Under the pieces are notes generated by a model. It saw nothing but the letters and a program-made list of their open reading frames with translations, searched no databases and was not told the DNA's origin. A DNA stretch of 64,000 nt from Microbacterium sp. Nx66 (GTDB lineage: Bacteria > Actinomycetota > Actinomycetes > Actinomycetales > Microbacteriaceae). The DNA is taken from assembly GCF_904066215.1 (NCBI RefSeq), contig NZ_LR880474.1:2728001-2792000 (forward strand), read 5' to 3'. Of the stretch, positions 1 through 8,393 are shown piece by piece (position 1 is the first letter of the stretch; the number at the start of each line of letters is the position of its first letter). Made by a program: the position numbers and the translations under genes.

Positions 1-654
1 CAGCGGCACCGGGGTGTCGTCGGTCAGGCCGAGGGCGCGACGCAGCTGCTCCCCGCGCACCACGCGCTCGCGGGCGACCAGCAGATCGACCGTGACGGAC
101 AGGATCACGGCACGACGCTGCGGCTCGCTGCCGTGGTGATGCTTGAGCACCGAGGTGCGGAATCCGAGCCCGAGCTCCGTCGCCGGCACGGTGGAGATCT
201 CGTCGGAGCCCTCATCGATCAGCTCGACCTCGACGAGGGTCTCCTGGATCTCCTGGCCGTAGGCGCCGATGTTCTGCACGGGTGACGCGCCGACCGTGCC
301 GGGGATGCCGCTCATCGCCTCCAGCCCGGCGTACCCGCGCTCGACCGCGTACGACACCAGGTCGTCCCAGCTGTGTCCGGCCTGCACACGCAGACGGACG
401 CGACCGGGATGCGGCGACGGAAGCTCCTCGACGCCCCGGGTCCGGATGCGGATGACGGTGCCCTCGAACGGCTCGTCGCCGACGAAGAGGTTCGAGCCCC
501 CTCCGAGCACCAGCCAGGGGTCGCCCTCCGCCCAGGTCTCGCGGAGGACCGAGACGAGCTCCGCCGTCGTCGTCGCCTCGCGCATGTGCGCAGGCGCAGC
601 GCCGGTGCGGAGCGTGGTGAGCTCGGCCAGGCGGATCGGCTCGACCTCGCTCAT
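1..654 (-). CDS. murB: UDP-N-acetylmuramate dehydrogenase MurB (5' part, runs off the left edge)
   Basis: MurB reduces UDP-GlcNAc-enolpyruvate to UDP-MurNAc with NADPH and FAD in the cytoplasm, an early step of peptidoglycan synthesis. The first 218 residues are visible. They carry the FAD-binding motif GGGSNLF at about residues 51-57 and the MurB signature GIPGTVGASPVQNIGAYGQE at about 117-136. The ATG at 654 overlaps the stop of the MaoC gene upstream by 4 bp (ATGA), so the genes are probably co-transcribed. The substrate-binding C-terminal domain lies outside the window. Confidence 0.93.
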   Translation of the reverse strand, partial: MSEVEPIRLAELTTLRTGAAPAHMREATTTAELVSVLRETWAEGDPWLVLGGGSNLFVGDEPFEGTVIRIRTRGVEELPSPHPGRVRLRVQAGHSWDDLVSYAVERGYAGLEAMSGIPGTVGASPVQNIGAYGQEIQETLVEVELIDEGSDEISTVPATELGLGFRTSVLKHHHGSEPQRRAVILSVTVDLLVARERVVRGEQLRRALGLTDDTPVPL

Positions 655-1055
655 CGGACGGCGACGCGCAGCTGCGCCTTGACGAGCACGGTGGTGTCGC
701 CGGTCGTGACCTTGAGGTCGATGCGCGCGGACTCCTCGTCCACGGCGCCGACCGTCGCGACGACGTGCACATCGGCGCCGGTCTCGGGGTCGACCACCAC
801 CGGCTTCGTGAAGCGCACGCCGTAATCGAGGATCCGGGTCTGCGGGTCGAGCGCGGCCACGACCACCGACGAGGCGATGCCCATGGTCAGCATGCCGTGC
901 GCGAGCACGCCGGGAAGGCCCACCGCGGCGGCGACGTCGTCGCGGTAGTGGATCGGGTTGAAGTCGCCGGAGGCTCCGGCGTAGCGGACGAGCGACTCCC
1001 TCGTCAGGTGCACGGTGCGCTCGGCGAGCACGTCTCCCACGGTGAACGCGCTCAT
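651..1055 (-). CDS. MaoC-family dehydratase (HadB / FAS1B-like subunit)
   Basis: 134-residue single hot-dog protein. The hydratase-2 motif GDFNPIHYRDD followed by GLPGVLAHGM (about residues 31-55) supplies the Asp and His that hydrate enoyl thioesters. It pairs with the MaoC-like gene just upstream, with a 4-bp ATGA overlap, and the two probably form a heterodimer as mycobacterial HadAB does. In Microbacteriaceae the substrate is not established, and a role in fatty-acid metabolism is inferred from the family. I chose the ATG at 1055 because it gives the overlap and the usual family length. Confidence 0.88.
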   Translation of the reverse strand: MSAFTVGDVLAERTVHLTRESLVRYAGASGDFNPIHYRDDVAAAVGLPGVLAHGMLTMGIASSVVVAALDPQTRILDYGVRFTKPVVVDPETGADVHVVATVGAVDEESARIDLKVTTGDTTVLVKAQLRVAVR

Positions 1056-1507
1056 GCGGTCTCCTCCTCGGCGCCGACGAGCAGGACGCTGGTGGCGGTC
1101 ACCACGTGCGCGCCCGCTTCGTCGGTGATCTCGGCCTCGCTCGTGATCATGGCGTTCCCGCCCATCATGCGGATGCCGGTGACACGCAGCTGCGCCGTCA
1201 GCTCGTCTCCCGCGACGATCGGCCTGGTGTAGCGGAATCGCTGCTCCGCGTGGATCGTGCGCGCCAGCACGATGCCGGAGTCCGGCTCGGCCAGCAGCTG
1301 CTGGAGCGTGAGATCCTGCAGGACCATCGCGAAGGTCGGCGGCGCGACGACGTCGGCGAAGCCGGCCGCACGGGCGGCCTCGACATCGGTGTGCTGGGGG
1401 GCGTCGGCGAAGACGGCGCGCGCGAACTCGCGCACCTTCTCCCGCCCGACGAGGTAGGGGGCGGTCGGCGGGAACTCCCGGCCGACGAGTTCTTGGTTCA
1501 CTGCCAC
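1052..1507 (-). CDS. MaoC N-terminal domain dehydratase (HadA / FAS1A-like subunit)
   Basis: 151-residue hot-dog protein of the FAS1A-like dehydratase family. The start (MAVNQELVGREFPPTAPYLVG) and the segment FRYTRPIVAGDEL are typical. This half usually lacks the catalytic hydratase motif and gives stability and substrate specificity to its partner, whose gene follows with a 4-bp overlap. First gene of a probable three-gene unit ending in murB. Confidence 0.87.
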   Translation of the reverse strand: MAVNQELVGREFPPTAPYLVGREKVREFARAVFADAPQHTDVEAARAAGFADVVAPPTFAMVLQDLTLQQLLAEPDSGIVLARTIHAEQRFRYTRPIVAGDELTAQLRVTGIRMMGGNAMITSEAEITDEAGAHVVTATSVLLVGAEEETA

Positions 1508-1598
1508 CCGTCGATCCTACCGAGGCCCGCCGACGGCCCGCCGTGCGCGGGCCGTCCGAAACCCGGATGATATGCCACATCGCGGGGACCGGCGGGCC

Positions 1599-2336
1599 TC
1601 ACCCCTGGGAGCGGACCACCATGTTCAACGTCATCCGACTCGGAACGACCTTCACCCGTGAGGTGTGAACGACCTCGCCGGCCCGGTCCAGCGCGCGCTT
1701 GCGGACGACGATGAGCGGATCGTGCTCCGGGCGGGCCAGCCACTCCGCGGTCTGGGCGGTGGTGAAGCCGACGTCGATCTCCCGGTACATCTCCGAGAAC
1801 TCCACGCCGTACACGTCGCGAAGCACCTGATATGTGGAGGTGTCGTGGTCGATGTGCCGGTCGAAATCAGGGAAGCGCGTCAGTGAATACCGGCTGTCGT
1901 CGATGGAGAGGGGGATGCCGTCGAGAGCGAAGACGCGTACCAACCGGAAGACCGGGTCGCCGACCGGGACGCCGAGGCGCCGGGCGCGCTTCTCGTCGGC
2001 GGGGGTCGTCTCGGCGCGCATGATCCGTCGGGATTTGACCCCGTCCGCCACCACGGTGTCTGCGAAGCCACCCAGGGTCATGGCACCGATCACCTCGCGT
2101 CGCGGAGCGACGAAGGTCCCGCGGCCCTGCTGTCGGCGCACGATGCCGAGTCCTTCCAGATCGGCCACCGCCCGCCGCACGGTGATGCGGCTGACGCCGA
2201 AGCGCTCACACAACTCGGGTTCGGACGGAAGCCGTTCGCCTTCGGCATAGGTCCCGGCGTCGATCTCCCGCATCAGCAGGCTTCGCACCTGCTCGTGCAG
2301 CGGGGTCGAGCCGACGGCGGACGACAGCTGAGTCAC
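1599..2336 (-). CDS. GntR/HutC-family regulator of the Amadori-sugar operon (FrlR-like)
   Basis: 245 residues with an N-terminal GntR winged helix (about 10-75, motif FGVSRITVRRAVADLEGLGIV) and a C-terminal UTRA effector domain (about 95-235). It is the last gene of the operon, 14 bp after the kinase stop. I chose the GTG at 2336 because GAGGAGG lies six bases upstream; longer readings run into the kinase gene. Regulators of this family usually respond to a phosphorylated sugar. Control of its own operon through the palindrome at 7393-7416 is inferred. Confidence 0.88.
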   Translation of the reverse strand: MTQLSSAVGSTPLHEQVRSLLMREIDAGTYAEGERLPSEPELCERFGVSRITVRRAVADLEGLGIVRRQQGRGTFVAPRREVIGAMTLGGFADTVVADGVKSRRIMRAETTPADEKRARRLGVPVGDPVFRLVRVFALDGIPLSIDDSRYSLTRFPDFDRHIDHDTSTYQVLRDVYGVEFSEMYREIDVGFTTAQTAEWLARPEHDPLIVVRKRALDRAGEVVHTSRVKVVPSRMTLNMVVRSQG

Positions 2337-2350
2337 GTCGGAGCCCTCCT

Positions 2351-3265
2351 CTACGTCGCCGGGTATCGCCGCAGCATCTGCGCGCGTGCGTCGTCCCCCG
2401 CATGCACAGGGTATCCGAACGCCCCGCGCAACGTGCAGGCGAGCGCTCCGCTGACGGCGGCCACATCGAGGCATCCGGCGAGATCGGCCCCACCCGCCCG
2501 TGCCGCGAGGAACCCGGTGAGGAAGGCGTCCCCGGCCCCGAGCGCATCGACGGCGTCGACCTCCCGGATACCGGTGCGCCGCACGGAAGTGGCGTCGAAG
2601 CCCACGGAGCCGCGGGCACCCCGCGTCACCACGGCCGATCCCATGCCGCAGGCCACGGCGAAGCGGCCGAGGTCGTCGATCTCGGAATCGCTGCGGTCCC
2701 CTCCCGAGAAGAACCCCACGTCGACGTGCGGAGCGGTCGCCCGGATCACGTCCGGCGACGCGTCGTCGGAATAGTCGTACGACACGCGGCTCCCCCGTTC
2801 CGCGATGGCCGGGAGCTCCGGCTCCAACGACGAATAGACCGAGGTGTGCACCCGGTCGAAGCCGGAGAGGTATTCATGATCGGCCTCGCCCAGCCGCAGC
2901 CTCAGCTCGGCCTGGACTCCCCCGCGATTCGAGGCGACGAAGCGCCGGTCGCCGTCCTCGTCCAGCGCGACGAAAGCCATGCCGTTCGCGCCGCGCACGC
3001 GTCTGACGCGGGCGCCGTCCACTCCGATCTCGTCGAGGACGCCCCGCACGTGTTCTGCGAAGCGGTCGTCCCCCATGATCCCGACGAATCCGGCGGTGCC
3101 GCCGAAGAAGAGCCTGCTGTACGCGGCGACGTTCAGTGCGTTACCCCCGGGATAGGCCAGGTCCTCATGCAGATAGCAGTCGAGCACGTTGTCCCCGACG
3201 CCGACGAGAGAGGGGGGCGGCACCGCGGCGAGTGCGTCCCTGAGCTGACCCGTATCCATCGTCAT
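2351..3265 (-). CDS. frlD: PfkB-family sugar kinase, probable fructoselysine 6-kinase
   Basis: 304 residues. It has the ribokinase-fold motif YPGGNALNVA near the N-terminus and DALGAGDAFLTGF near the C-terminus, where the Asp of GAGD is the catalytic base. It is short for a PfkB kinase but matches the length of fructoselysine kinases. It sits in one operon with a FrlB-like SIS deglycase, so the likely reaction is ATP-dependent 6-phosphorylation of an Amadori compound. The ATG at 3265 gives a 4-bp overlap with the permease gene. Substrate assignment rests on context. Confidence 0.82.
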   Translation of the reverse strand: MTMDTGQLRDALAAVPPPSLVGVGDNVLDCYLHEDLAYPGGNALNVAAYSRLFFGGTAGFVGIMGDDRFAEHVRGVLDEIGVDGARVRRVRGANGMAFVALDEDGDRRFVASNRGGVQAELRLRLGEADHEYLSGFDRVHTSVYSSLEPELPAIAERGSRVSYDYSDDASPDVIRATAPHVDVGFFSGGDRSDSEIDDLGRFAVACGMGSAVVTRGARGSVGFDATSVRRTGIREVDAVDALGAGDAFLTGFLAARAGGADLAGCLDVAAVSGALACTLRGAFGYPVHAGDDARAQMLRRYPAT

Positions 3266-4104
3266 CCCTTCACACTCCCCGCCGCGACTCCGGCGACGAA
3301 GTACCGCTGCAGCGCGAGGAACACGACCACGATGGGCAGGGCCGCGATGGTCAATCCTGCCAGGAGCACACCCCACTCGGTGGAGAGCGAGTCGCGGAAC
3401 GACATCAGTCCCGCGGGGATGGTGCGCAGCGCATCGGCGTCGATGTAGACGATCGCGAACAGGAACTCGTTCCAGGCGAAGTAACCGGTGAGGACGGCAG
3501 CGGTCGTCAGCACGGACGCGCTCAACGGCAGGTAGACGTGCCGGAAGACTCCGAACGAGCGGCAGCCGTCGATGGTCGCCGCGTCCTCGAGCTCACGGGG
3601 GATGCCGAGGAACACCGAACGGATCAGCAGGATCGCCATGGGCAGACGGAAGGCCACGTAAGGGAGGATCATCGCCCAGTACGTGTTCAGCAGCCCCATC
3701 GTGTCGAGAAGCCGGTAGAGCGGGATGAGGCTCACCTGGGGCGCCACCACCAGCCCGCCCATCGCCACGATCAGCACGATGTTCGCGACCCGGCTCGACA
3801 GCCTCACCATGCCGTAGGCGCACAGGGCCGCGATCGCGACGGTCGCGACGGTGGAGATGATCGTGACGATGACGGAGTTGACGAAGTAGTCGGAGATCCC
3901 GCGGTCCCAGGCGGCGGCGTAGTTCTGGACGAGCCAGACCGACGGCAGGCCCCACGGATCGGCGAAGATCTCGGACGAGGATTTGAAAGAGGAGATCACC
4001 ATCCAGAGCAGGGGGTAGGCGATCACGACGGCGTAGACGGCCAGGATCACCTGGACCGGGGCACGGCGGACACGTTCCGCCGGACGAAGCCGGGTACTGC
4101 TCAT
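3262..4104 (-). CDS. ABC sugar permease, MalG/CUT1 type
   Basis: 280-residue inner-membrane protein with about six predicted membrane segments. The cytoplasmic EAA loop EDAATIDGCRSFGVFRHVYLPL contacts the ATPase. It partners the permease upstream (1-bp gap) and the binding lipoprotein. No ATPase gene lies in the operon, so the transporter probably uses a shared MsiK-type ATPase encoded elsewhere, as is common for actinobacterial CUT1 systems. Confidence 0.93.
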   Translation of the reverse strand: MSSTRLRPAERVRRAPVQVILAVYAVVIAYPLLWMVISSFKSSSEIFADPWGLPSVWLVQNYAAAWDRGISDYFVNSVIVTIISTVATVAIAALCAYGMVRLSSRVANIVLIVAMGGLVVAPQVSLIPLYRLLDTMGLLNTYWAMILPYVAFRLPMAILLIRSVFLGIPRELEDAATIDGCRSFGVFRHVYLPLSASVLTTAAVLTGYFAWNEFLFAIVYIDADALRTIPAGLMSFRDSLSTEWGVLLAGLTIAALPIVVVFLALQRYFVAGVAAGSVKG

Positions 4105-4105
4105 G

Positions 4106-4990
4106 TCATTGCCTCCCGCTTCGGAACGAGACCATCTGCACGACGGACAGCACGAGGGTGATCACGAAGATCAGGCTCGCGATGGCTGAGGCGTAGCCCA
4201 TCTCGTTCTGGAAGAAACCCTGGTTGTACATATAGGTCGCGAGGACCTGGGTGGTGTTTCCCGGACCGCCCTTGGTCAGGATGTAAGGCTCGTTGAACAC
4301 CGTGAAAGCGCCGGAGACGGTGAGGATCATCGCGACGAAGATCATCTCCTTGGCCTGCGGGACGGTGATGCTGAAGAACTGGCGAACCCGTCCGGCGCCG
4401 TCCAGCGACGCGGCTTCGTAGTATTCCTCCGGGATCTGCTGCAGTGCGACGACGTAGAGCATGCAGACGTAGCCGATGCTCTGCCACTGGGAGACGCCGA
4501 TGACCGCTCCCATCGCCGTGTCGACATCAGCCAGCCACGCCGTCTGCAGGCTGCCGAGTCCGATCGCCTCCAGCAGAGCGTTGAGGAGTCCGCCGCGAGC
4601 GTTGTACACGAACGTGAACAGCAGCGCGATCACGGTCATCGAGATCACGGCGGGAAGGAAGTACACGCTGCGCAGGAACGCGCCCATGCGCGGTCCGAGC
4701 AGCCGGGTCAGCCAGGCGGCGATCACGAGGGAGCCACCCACCTGGCAGACGATCGAGACGACCGCGTACAGGATGTTGTTGCCCAGGGCCGTCGCGATGA
4801 TCGGATCGCCGAAGAGCCGCGCGAAGTTGTCGAGGCCGACGAAGCGCATCTCCCCGCTGCCGGCGCTGAAGGAGAAGAAGCCGAAGGCCGCATTGGCGAC
4901 CAGCGGGTAGTACACGAACACCCCGATCAGGATGATCGCGGGAAGCACGTAGAGCAGGTTCGACCAGGCTCGGGAGCGTGTTCTCATCAC
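4106..4990 (-). CDS. ABC sugar permease, MalF/CUT1 type
   Basis: 294-residue membrane protein with six membrane segments and the EAA loop YEAASLDGAGRVRQFFSITVPQ. It pairs with the MalG-type permease directly downstream to form the channel for the Amadori-sugar importer. The start is GTG 4990 or ATG 4987 in tandem; both lie just downstream of GGAAGAG. Confidence 0.93.
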   Translation of the reverse strand: MMRTRSRAWSNLLYVLPAIILIGVFVYYPLVANAAFGFFSFSAGSGEMRFVGLDNFARLFGDPIIATALGNNILYAVVSIVCQVGGSLVIAAWLTRLLGPRMGAFLRSVYFLPAVISMTVIALLFTFVYNARGGLLNALLEAIGLGSLQTAWLADVDTAMGAVIGVSQWQSIGYVCMLYVVALQQIPEEYYEAASLDGAGRVRQFFSITVPQAKEMIFVAMILTVSGAFTVFNEPYILTKGGPGNTTQVLATYMYNQGFFQNEMGYASAIASLIFVITLVLSVVQMVSFRSGRQ

Positions 4991-5012
4991 GGTGTCTCTT
5001 CCGAAGGTGGGA

Positions 5013-5043
5013 GGGGCTGCCGGCCACGGGTGCCGGCAGCCCC
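5013..5043 (-). terminator. Intercistronic hairpin between binding protein and permeases
   Basis: Perfect 12-bp stem (GGGGCTGCCGGC with its complement) and a 7-base loop, nine bases after the binding-protein stop. There is no U-tract. In such operons a hairpin here usually protects the upstream mRNA or partly terminates, so binding protein is made in excess over permease. Confidence 0.7.
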
Positions 5044-5051
5044 GGTGCGGA

Positions 5052-6335
5052 TCAGGAGGCGTCGCGCACGCGCTTCGCCGCTTCCTGCACGGCGGCCATG
5101 ACCCCCTCGGGGGTCTGCTGGCCGCTGAGCATCAGCTGGGTCTCGGACAGATACGCCTGCACGATCTGCGGATCGTAGGCGTTGTCGAGCCAGGTCGTCA
5201 TCGCCGAGGCGTCGACGATCCCCTGGGCGAGCTCCCGTGAGATCTCGGGCACATCCGCCTCTTCCACGGCCCCCTTGACCGGGCTCAGCTCGCCCGCTCG
5301 TTCCGCGTAGGCGATACCGCTCTGCTTGCTGAGCAGGAACTCGAGGAACCGCTGGGCCTCCTCGGGATGCTCCGTGGTCTTCGAGATCGCGAAGCCCTCC
5401 GGCGCTCCGGTCAGTTCCGCCGGATCACCCTTGCCACCCGTGACGGCGGGGAAGTTGAACGTGCCGTACTCGAACTGCGCGTCGCCGAAGTACCCCACCT
5501 CGGCGCTCTGCATGTACATGATCGGCGCCTCCCCCGCGATCCAGGCGTTGCGCGCGATCTCATGCCCGACGGCCGTGAGGTCGTCGTTCATGTACTCGGC
5601 GAGTTCCTGGAAGCGCTCCAGTGCCCGGACATATCCCTCGTCCGTGAACTCGCCGGTCGCCGGATCCTGATCCGCTGCGAACACCTCCGGATCGACGACA
5701 CGCTGATTCAGCGTGCCGACGTAGTGCGCGATCGTCCACTGCTCCTGCGCACCGTACTCGATCGGGGTCATACCGGCGTCCTGGATCGTCTCCAGGACGT
5801 CGATGAACTCGTCCCACGTCGCCGGCGCCTCGAGTCCCAGCTCCTCGAAGACGTCCCTGTTGTAGAAGAACAGCTTCGACTGCATCCCCACCGGCAGGCC
5901 GTAGGAGGTGCCGTCGACCTCGAAGGCCTCCAGCTGACTCGGGTAGAAGCTGTCCCGGAAGTCCGCGTCCTCCTCGAGCCACGGCCCGAGGTCGAGCAGG
6001 GCGTCATTGGAGACGAGCTCGTCCACGAACGAACCGCTCCAGGTGAATAGGACGTCAGGAGCATTGGCGGAGCCCGCGACGACCTTCACCTTGTCCTTGT
6101 AGGCGTCGTTGAGCACGCTCTCGACGGAGACCTTGATGTCGGGGTTCTCCTTCTCGAACTCCGCCACCATGTCGTTGTAGTACGAGTTCTTCGGCTCGTT
6201 GGGCCAGCGGTGGAAGAAGCTGATCTCCACCTGGCCGTCCGACGCCTCGCTCTCGCCTCCGGCGCACGAGGCCAGGGGTAGGACGAGGGCTGCGGCGGCC
6301 GCAGCCGCCAGGCCGATCCGGGCTGATGTTCGCAT
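5052..6335 (-). CDS. Extracellular sugar-binding lipoprotein of the Amadori-sugar importer
   Basis: 427 residues, bacterial extracellular solute-binding protein family 1. The signal peptide ends in a lipobox (LPLASC, Cys about 24), so the protein is membrane-anchored outside the cell. The segment EISFFHRWPNEPKNSYYNDMV is the usual start of the mature domain. The ATG at 6335 lies just after AAAGGAT; the longer in-frame reading overlaps the deglycase gene. Ligand specificity (fructoselysine or related) is inferred from the kinase and deglycase neighbours. Confidence 0.92.
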   Translation of the reverse strand: MRTSARIGLAAAAAAALVLPLASCAGGESEASDGQVEISFFHRWPNEPKNSYYNDMVAEFEKENPDIKVSVESVLNDAYKDKVKVVAGSANAPDVLFTWSGSFVDELVSNDALLDLGPWLEEDADFRDSFYPSQLEAFEVDGTSYGLPVGMQSKLFFYNRDVFEELGLEAPATWDEFIDVLETIQDAGMTPIEYGAQEQWTIAHYVGTLNQRVVDPEVFAADQDPATGEFTDEGYVRALERFQELAEYMNDDLTAVGHEIARNAWIAGEAPIMYMQSAEVGYFGDAQFEYGTFNFPAVTGGKGDPAELTGAPEGFAISKTTEHPEEAQRFLEFLLSKQSGIAYAERAGELSPVKGAVEEADVPEISRELAQGIVDASAMTTWLDNAYDPQIVQAYLSETQLMLSGQQTPEGVMAAVQEAAKRVRDAS

Positions 6336-6354
6336 CGTTGCGATCCTTTCGTTC

Positions 6355-7359
6355 CTAGTACTCCATGCGCCACATGTAGCGGCGCACGCTGAGGGGGTGT
6401 CCTCGGTGGTCGGCGAGTGCATCCGCGTACGCGCGGAGCACGACGTTGAAGAGGAGGTGGGCGAAGACGCCGCGCACCTCCGGAGCGACGACGTCCAGGC
6501 CGAACTCCTGGGCGTCGAGGACGAGCACCCGATCCGAGTGCTTCGTGACGAAGTCCACCGCGCGCTGCTCGACGGCCCGCGTCTCGTCGAGTCCGAGGAG
6601 GGCGATGAACGGCACGTCCTCCTCGGTGATCTCGAAGGGGCCGTGGAAGTACTCGCCGGCATGGATGGCGGCGGAGTGCACCCACTGCATCTCCTGCAGC
6701 AGGCAGATGGCGAACGAGTAGGCGGAGCCGTAGTTGGAGCCTGCCGCCATCGTGTAGATCAGGGGCGCGCGACGGTGGCGGTACCCCCAGGCATCGGCGG
6801 CAGCGGAGTGCGCTTCGCGCGCTGCCGGCACGAGGGCCGGCAGCTGGGCGACGGCCTCGTCGACTGCGCAGGCGATGCCGGCCTGTTCGCGGTCGTCCAG
6901 GATGCCGGCCGCCAGGCGCAGCAGCAGCGCGGGACCGACGTGGGCCTCGCTCTTCCCCTCGCCGTGCTGATACGCCACCACGTGCTCCGATGCCTCGGCG
7001 AGCGGCGACGTCGGGTCGAACGTGAAGGCGACCGTGAGCGCACCGCGCTCGCGTGCGTGCTTCGCCGCGGCCACCGTCTCCGGCGTGGTTCCGGAGTGCG
7101 AGCAGAGCAGGACGAGGGTGTCGGCGTCGACGCGCGACGAGGCGCGGCTGGTGAACTCGGCCGCATTGAGCGCGGTCGCGTCGAGCGACACCGCCTTGGT
7201 GCCGAACAGGTACTCGATGGGCTGCATGACGGCAAAGGAGCCGCCGCAGGCGGTGAGCACGACGCGCGAGATGGTGTCCCGGGTCGCGATCGCCTGGCGG
7301 GCCGCAGCGAGCTGGTTCTCGATAGCGGCGGAGTCGACGAACAGAGCGGTGGCAGACAA
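6355..7359 (-). CDS. frlB: SIS-domain deglycase, probable fructoselysine-6-phosphate deglycase
   Basis: 334 residues with two SIS domains. Motifs include TACGGSFAV, LCSHSGTTPETV (phosphosugar site), YFHGPFEITEEDVPF and the C-terminal RRYMWRMEY, which matches the RRY...EY end known from FrlB. The family cleaves the 6-phospho Amadori adduct to glucose 6-phosphate and the free amine. It lacks the glutaminase domain of GlmS. First gene of the operon. I prefer TTG 7359, preceded by AGAAGGGA; ATG 7395 or 7392 would overlap the operator palindrome and lacks a ribosome-binding site. Confidence 0.85.
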   Translation of the reverse strand: MSATALFVDSAAIENQLAAARQAIATRDTISRVVLTACGGSFAVMQPIEYLFGTKAVSLDATALNAAEFTSRASSRVDADTLVLLCSHSGTTPETVAAAKHARERGALTVAFTFDPTSPLAEASEHVVAYQHGEGKSEAHVGPALLLRLAAGILDDREQAGIACAVDEAVAQLPALVPAAREAHSAAADAWGYRHRRAPLIYTMAAGSNYGSAYSFAICLLQEMQWVHSAAIHAGEYFHGPFEITEEDVPFIALLGLDETRAVEQRAVDFVTKHSDRVLVLDAQEFGLDVVAPEVRGVFAHLLFNVVLRAYADALADHRGHPLSVRRYMWRMEY

Positions 7360-7392
7360 GATGGTCCCTTCTGATGACCTTCGATCAAACAT

Positions 7393-7416
7393 CATGACTC
7401 GTTATATAACGTCATG
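7393..7416. promoter_or_regulatory. Palindromic operator before the Amadori-sugar operon
   Basis: The perfect 12-bp palindrome CGTTATATAACG (7400-7411) is flanked by the inverted arms CATGAC and GTCATG. It is AT-rich in a GC-rich setting and lies just upstream of the first gene. GntR/HutC proteins bind GT-N-AC palindromes, so this is the best candidate site for the regulator encoded at the end of the operon. Binding is inferred. Confidence 0.6.
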
Positions 7417-7549
7417 TGATGACTGACGATAGCGAGCACGAAGACGCCTGTAAAGAGGTACGGCGAAAATCGTTCGCCGGAGTCACCGAAAGAGCGGGCC
7501 TCACGCGCTTCTTCCGGCGGCGCACACCGGGTGTCCGGCGGCCGCGGGA

Positions 7550-8347
7550 TCAGCCGCGCCGGCGGCCGCGGACGGCCTTGATGGCCATCTGCACCGCGAT
7601 CACCACGAGGTAGGCGGCGAAGAGGAGGTTCCCGACCGTCGGGTCGACGATGGTCGCCAGCCACGCGCCGAGGGCCGTGGTGGTGCACGCCGAGACGCCG
7701 ATGAGCAGTGCGGCCAGGAGGTCGACGTTGCGGTTGCGGAGGTTGCCGACTGTGCCGGAGAGAGCCGTCGGGATCATCATGAGCAGCGAGATGCCCTTCG
7801 CGACGAGGTCGCTCGTCCCGAACGCGAGCATGAGCACCGGGACGACGATGACGCCGCCGCCGACGCCGATGAGGCCGGCCAGGACGCCGGTGCCGATTCC
7901 GACGACCACCAGGGCGATCCCGGTCAGCCAGGTGAGCTCGAAGACGGCGTCGCGCGACGGGATCACGAGGAAGAGGCTCACGATCACGACGACGAGGAAG
8001 CCGACGAAGCCCCAGCGGAGGGCGGTCTGCGAGATCCGCGGGAGCAGGCGGGTGCCGATCTGCGCGCCGACCACGGCCCCGGCGGCGAGGATCAGCGCCG
8101 GGATCCAGGCGACGGAGCCCGATGCGGCGTAGGAGATGACGCCGACGGTCGCCGTCGGGACGATCGCCGCCAGCGAGGTTCCGGCTGCCAGCCGCTGGTC
8201 GAACGCGAGCAGGAGCACCAGCAGCGGGACGATGACCGTGCCGCCGCCGACGCCGAAGAGACCGGAGAGGAGGCCCGCGAGGAGGCCGATGCCGATGAAT
8301 GCCGCGTAGGCGCGAGGCCCGCGTTTCAGGACCGTCGCATCGTTCAC
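7550..8347 (-). CDS. TSUP-family sulfite/sulfonate exporter (TauE/SafE)
   Basis: 265-residue membrane protein with about eight membrane segments. It contains the two internally repeated family signatures GLLSGLFGVGGGTVIVPLL and GVLAGLIGVGGGVIVVPVLM, one per half. The family moves sulfite, sulfoacetate or other organosulfur anions across the membrane; the substrate here cannot be read from sequence. It stands alone between the two uptake operons. Confidence 0.9.
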   Translation of the reverse strand: MNDATVLKRGPRAYAAFIGIGLLAGLLSGLFGVGGGTVIVPLLVLLLAFDQRLAAGTSLAAIVPTATVGVISYAASGSVAWIPALILAAGAVVGAQIGTRLLPRISQTALRWGFVGFLVVVIVSLFLVIPSRDAVFELTWLTGIALVVVGIGTGVLAGLIGVGGGVIVVPVLMLAFGTSDLVAKGISLLMMIPTALSGTVGNLRNRNVDLLAALLIGVSACTTTALGAWLATIVDPTVGNLLFAAYLVVIAVQMAIKAVRGRRRG

Positions 8348-8393
8348 CGGATCAGCCTACTCCCGGCCTCTCCCCCGCTCGAATCGTGCCGGG

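Noticed and set aside
2337..2474. Longer start of the GntR regulator
   Set aside because: The extension overlaps the kinase 3' end and has no ribosome-binding site, whereas GTG 2336 has GAGGAGG.
6355..7395. Glucosamine-fructose-6-phosphate aminotransferase (GlmS)
   Set aside because: Only SIS domains are present; the glutaminase domain with N-terminal Cys is missing and the C-terminus is FrlB-like.
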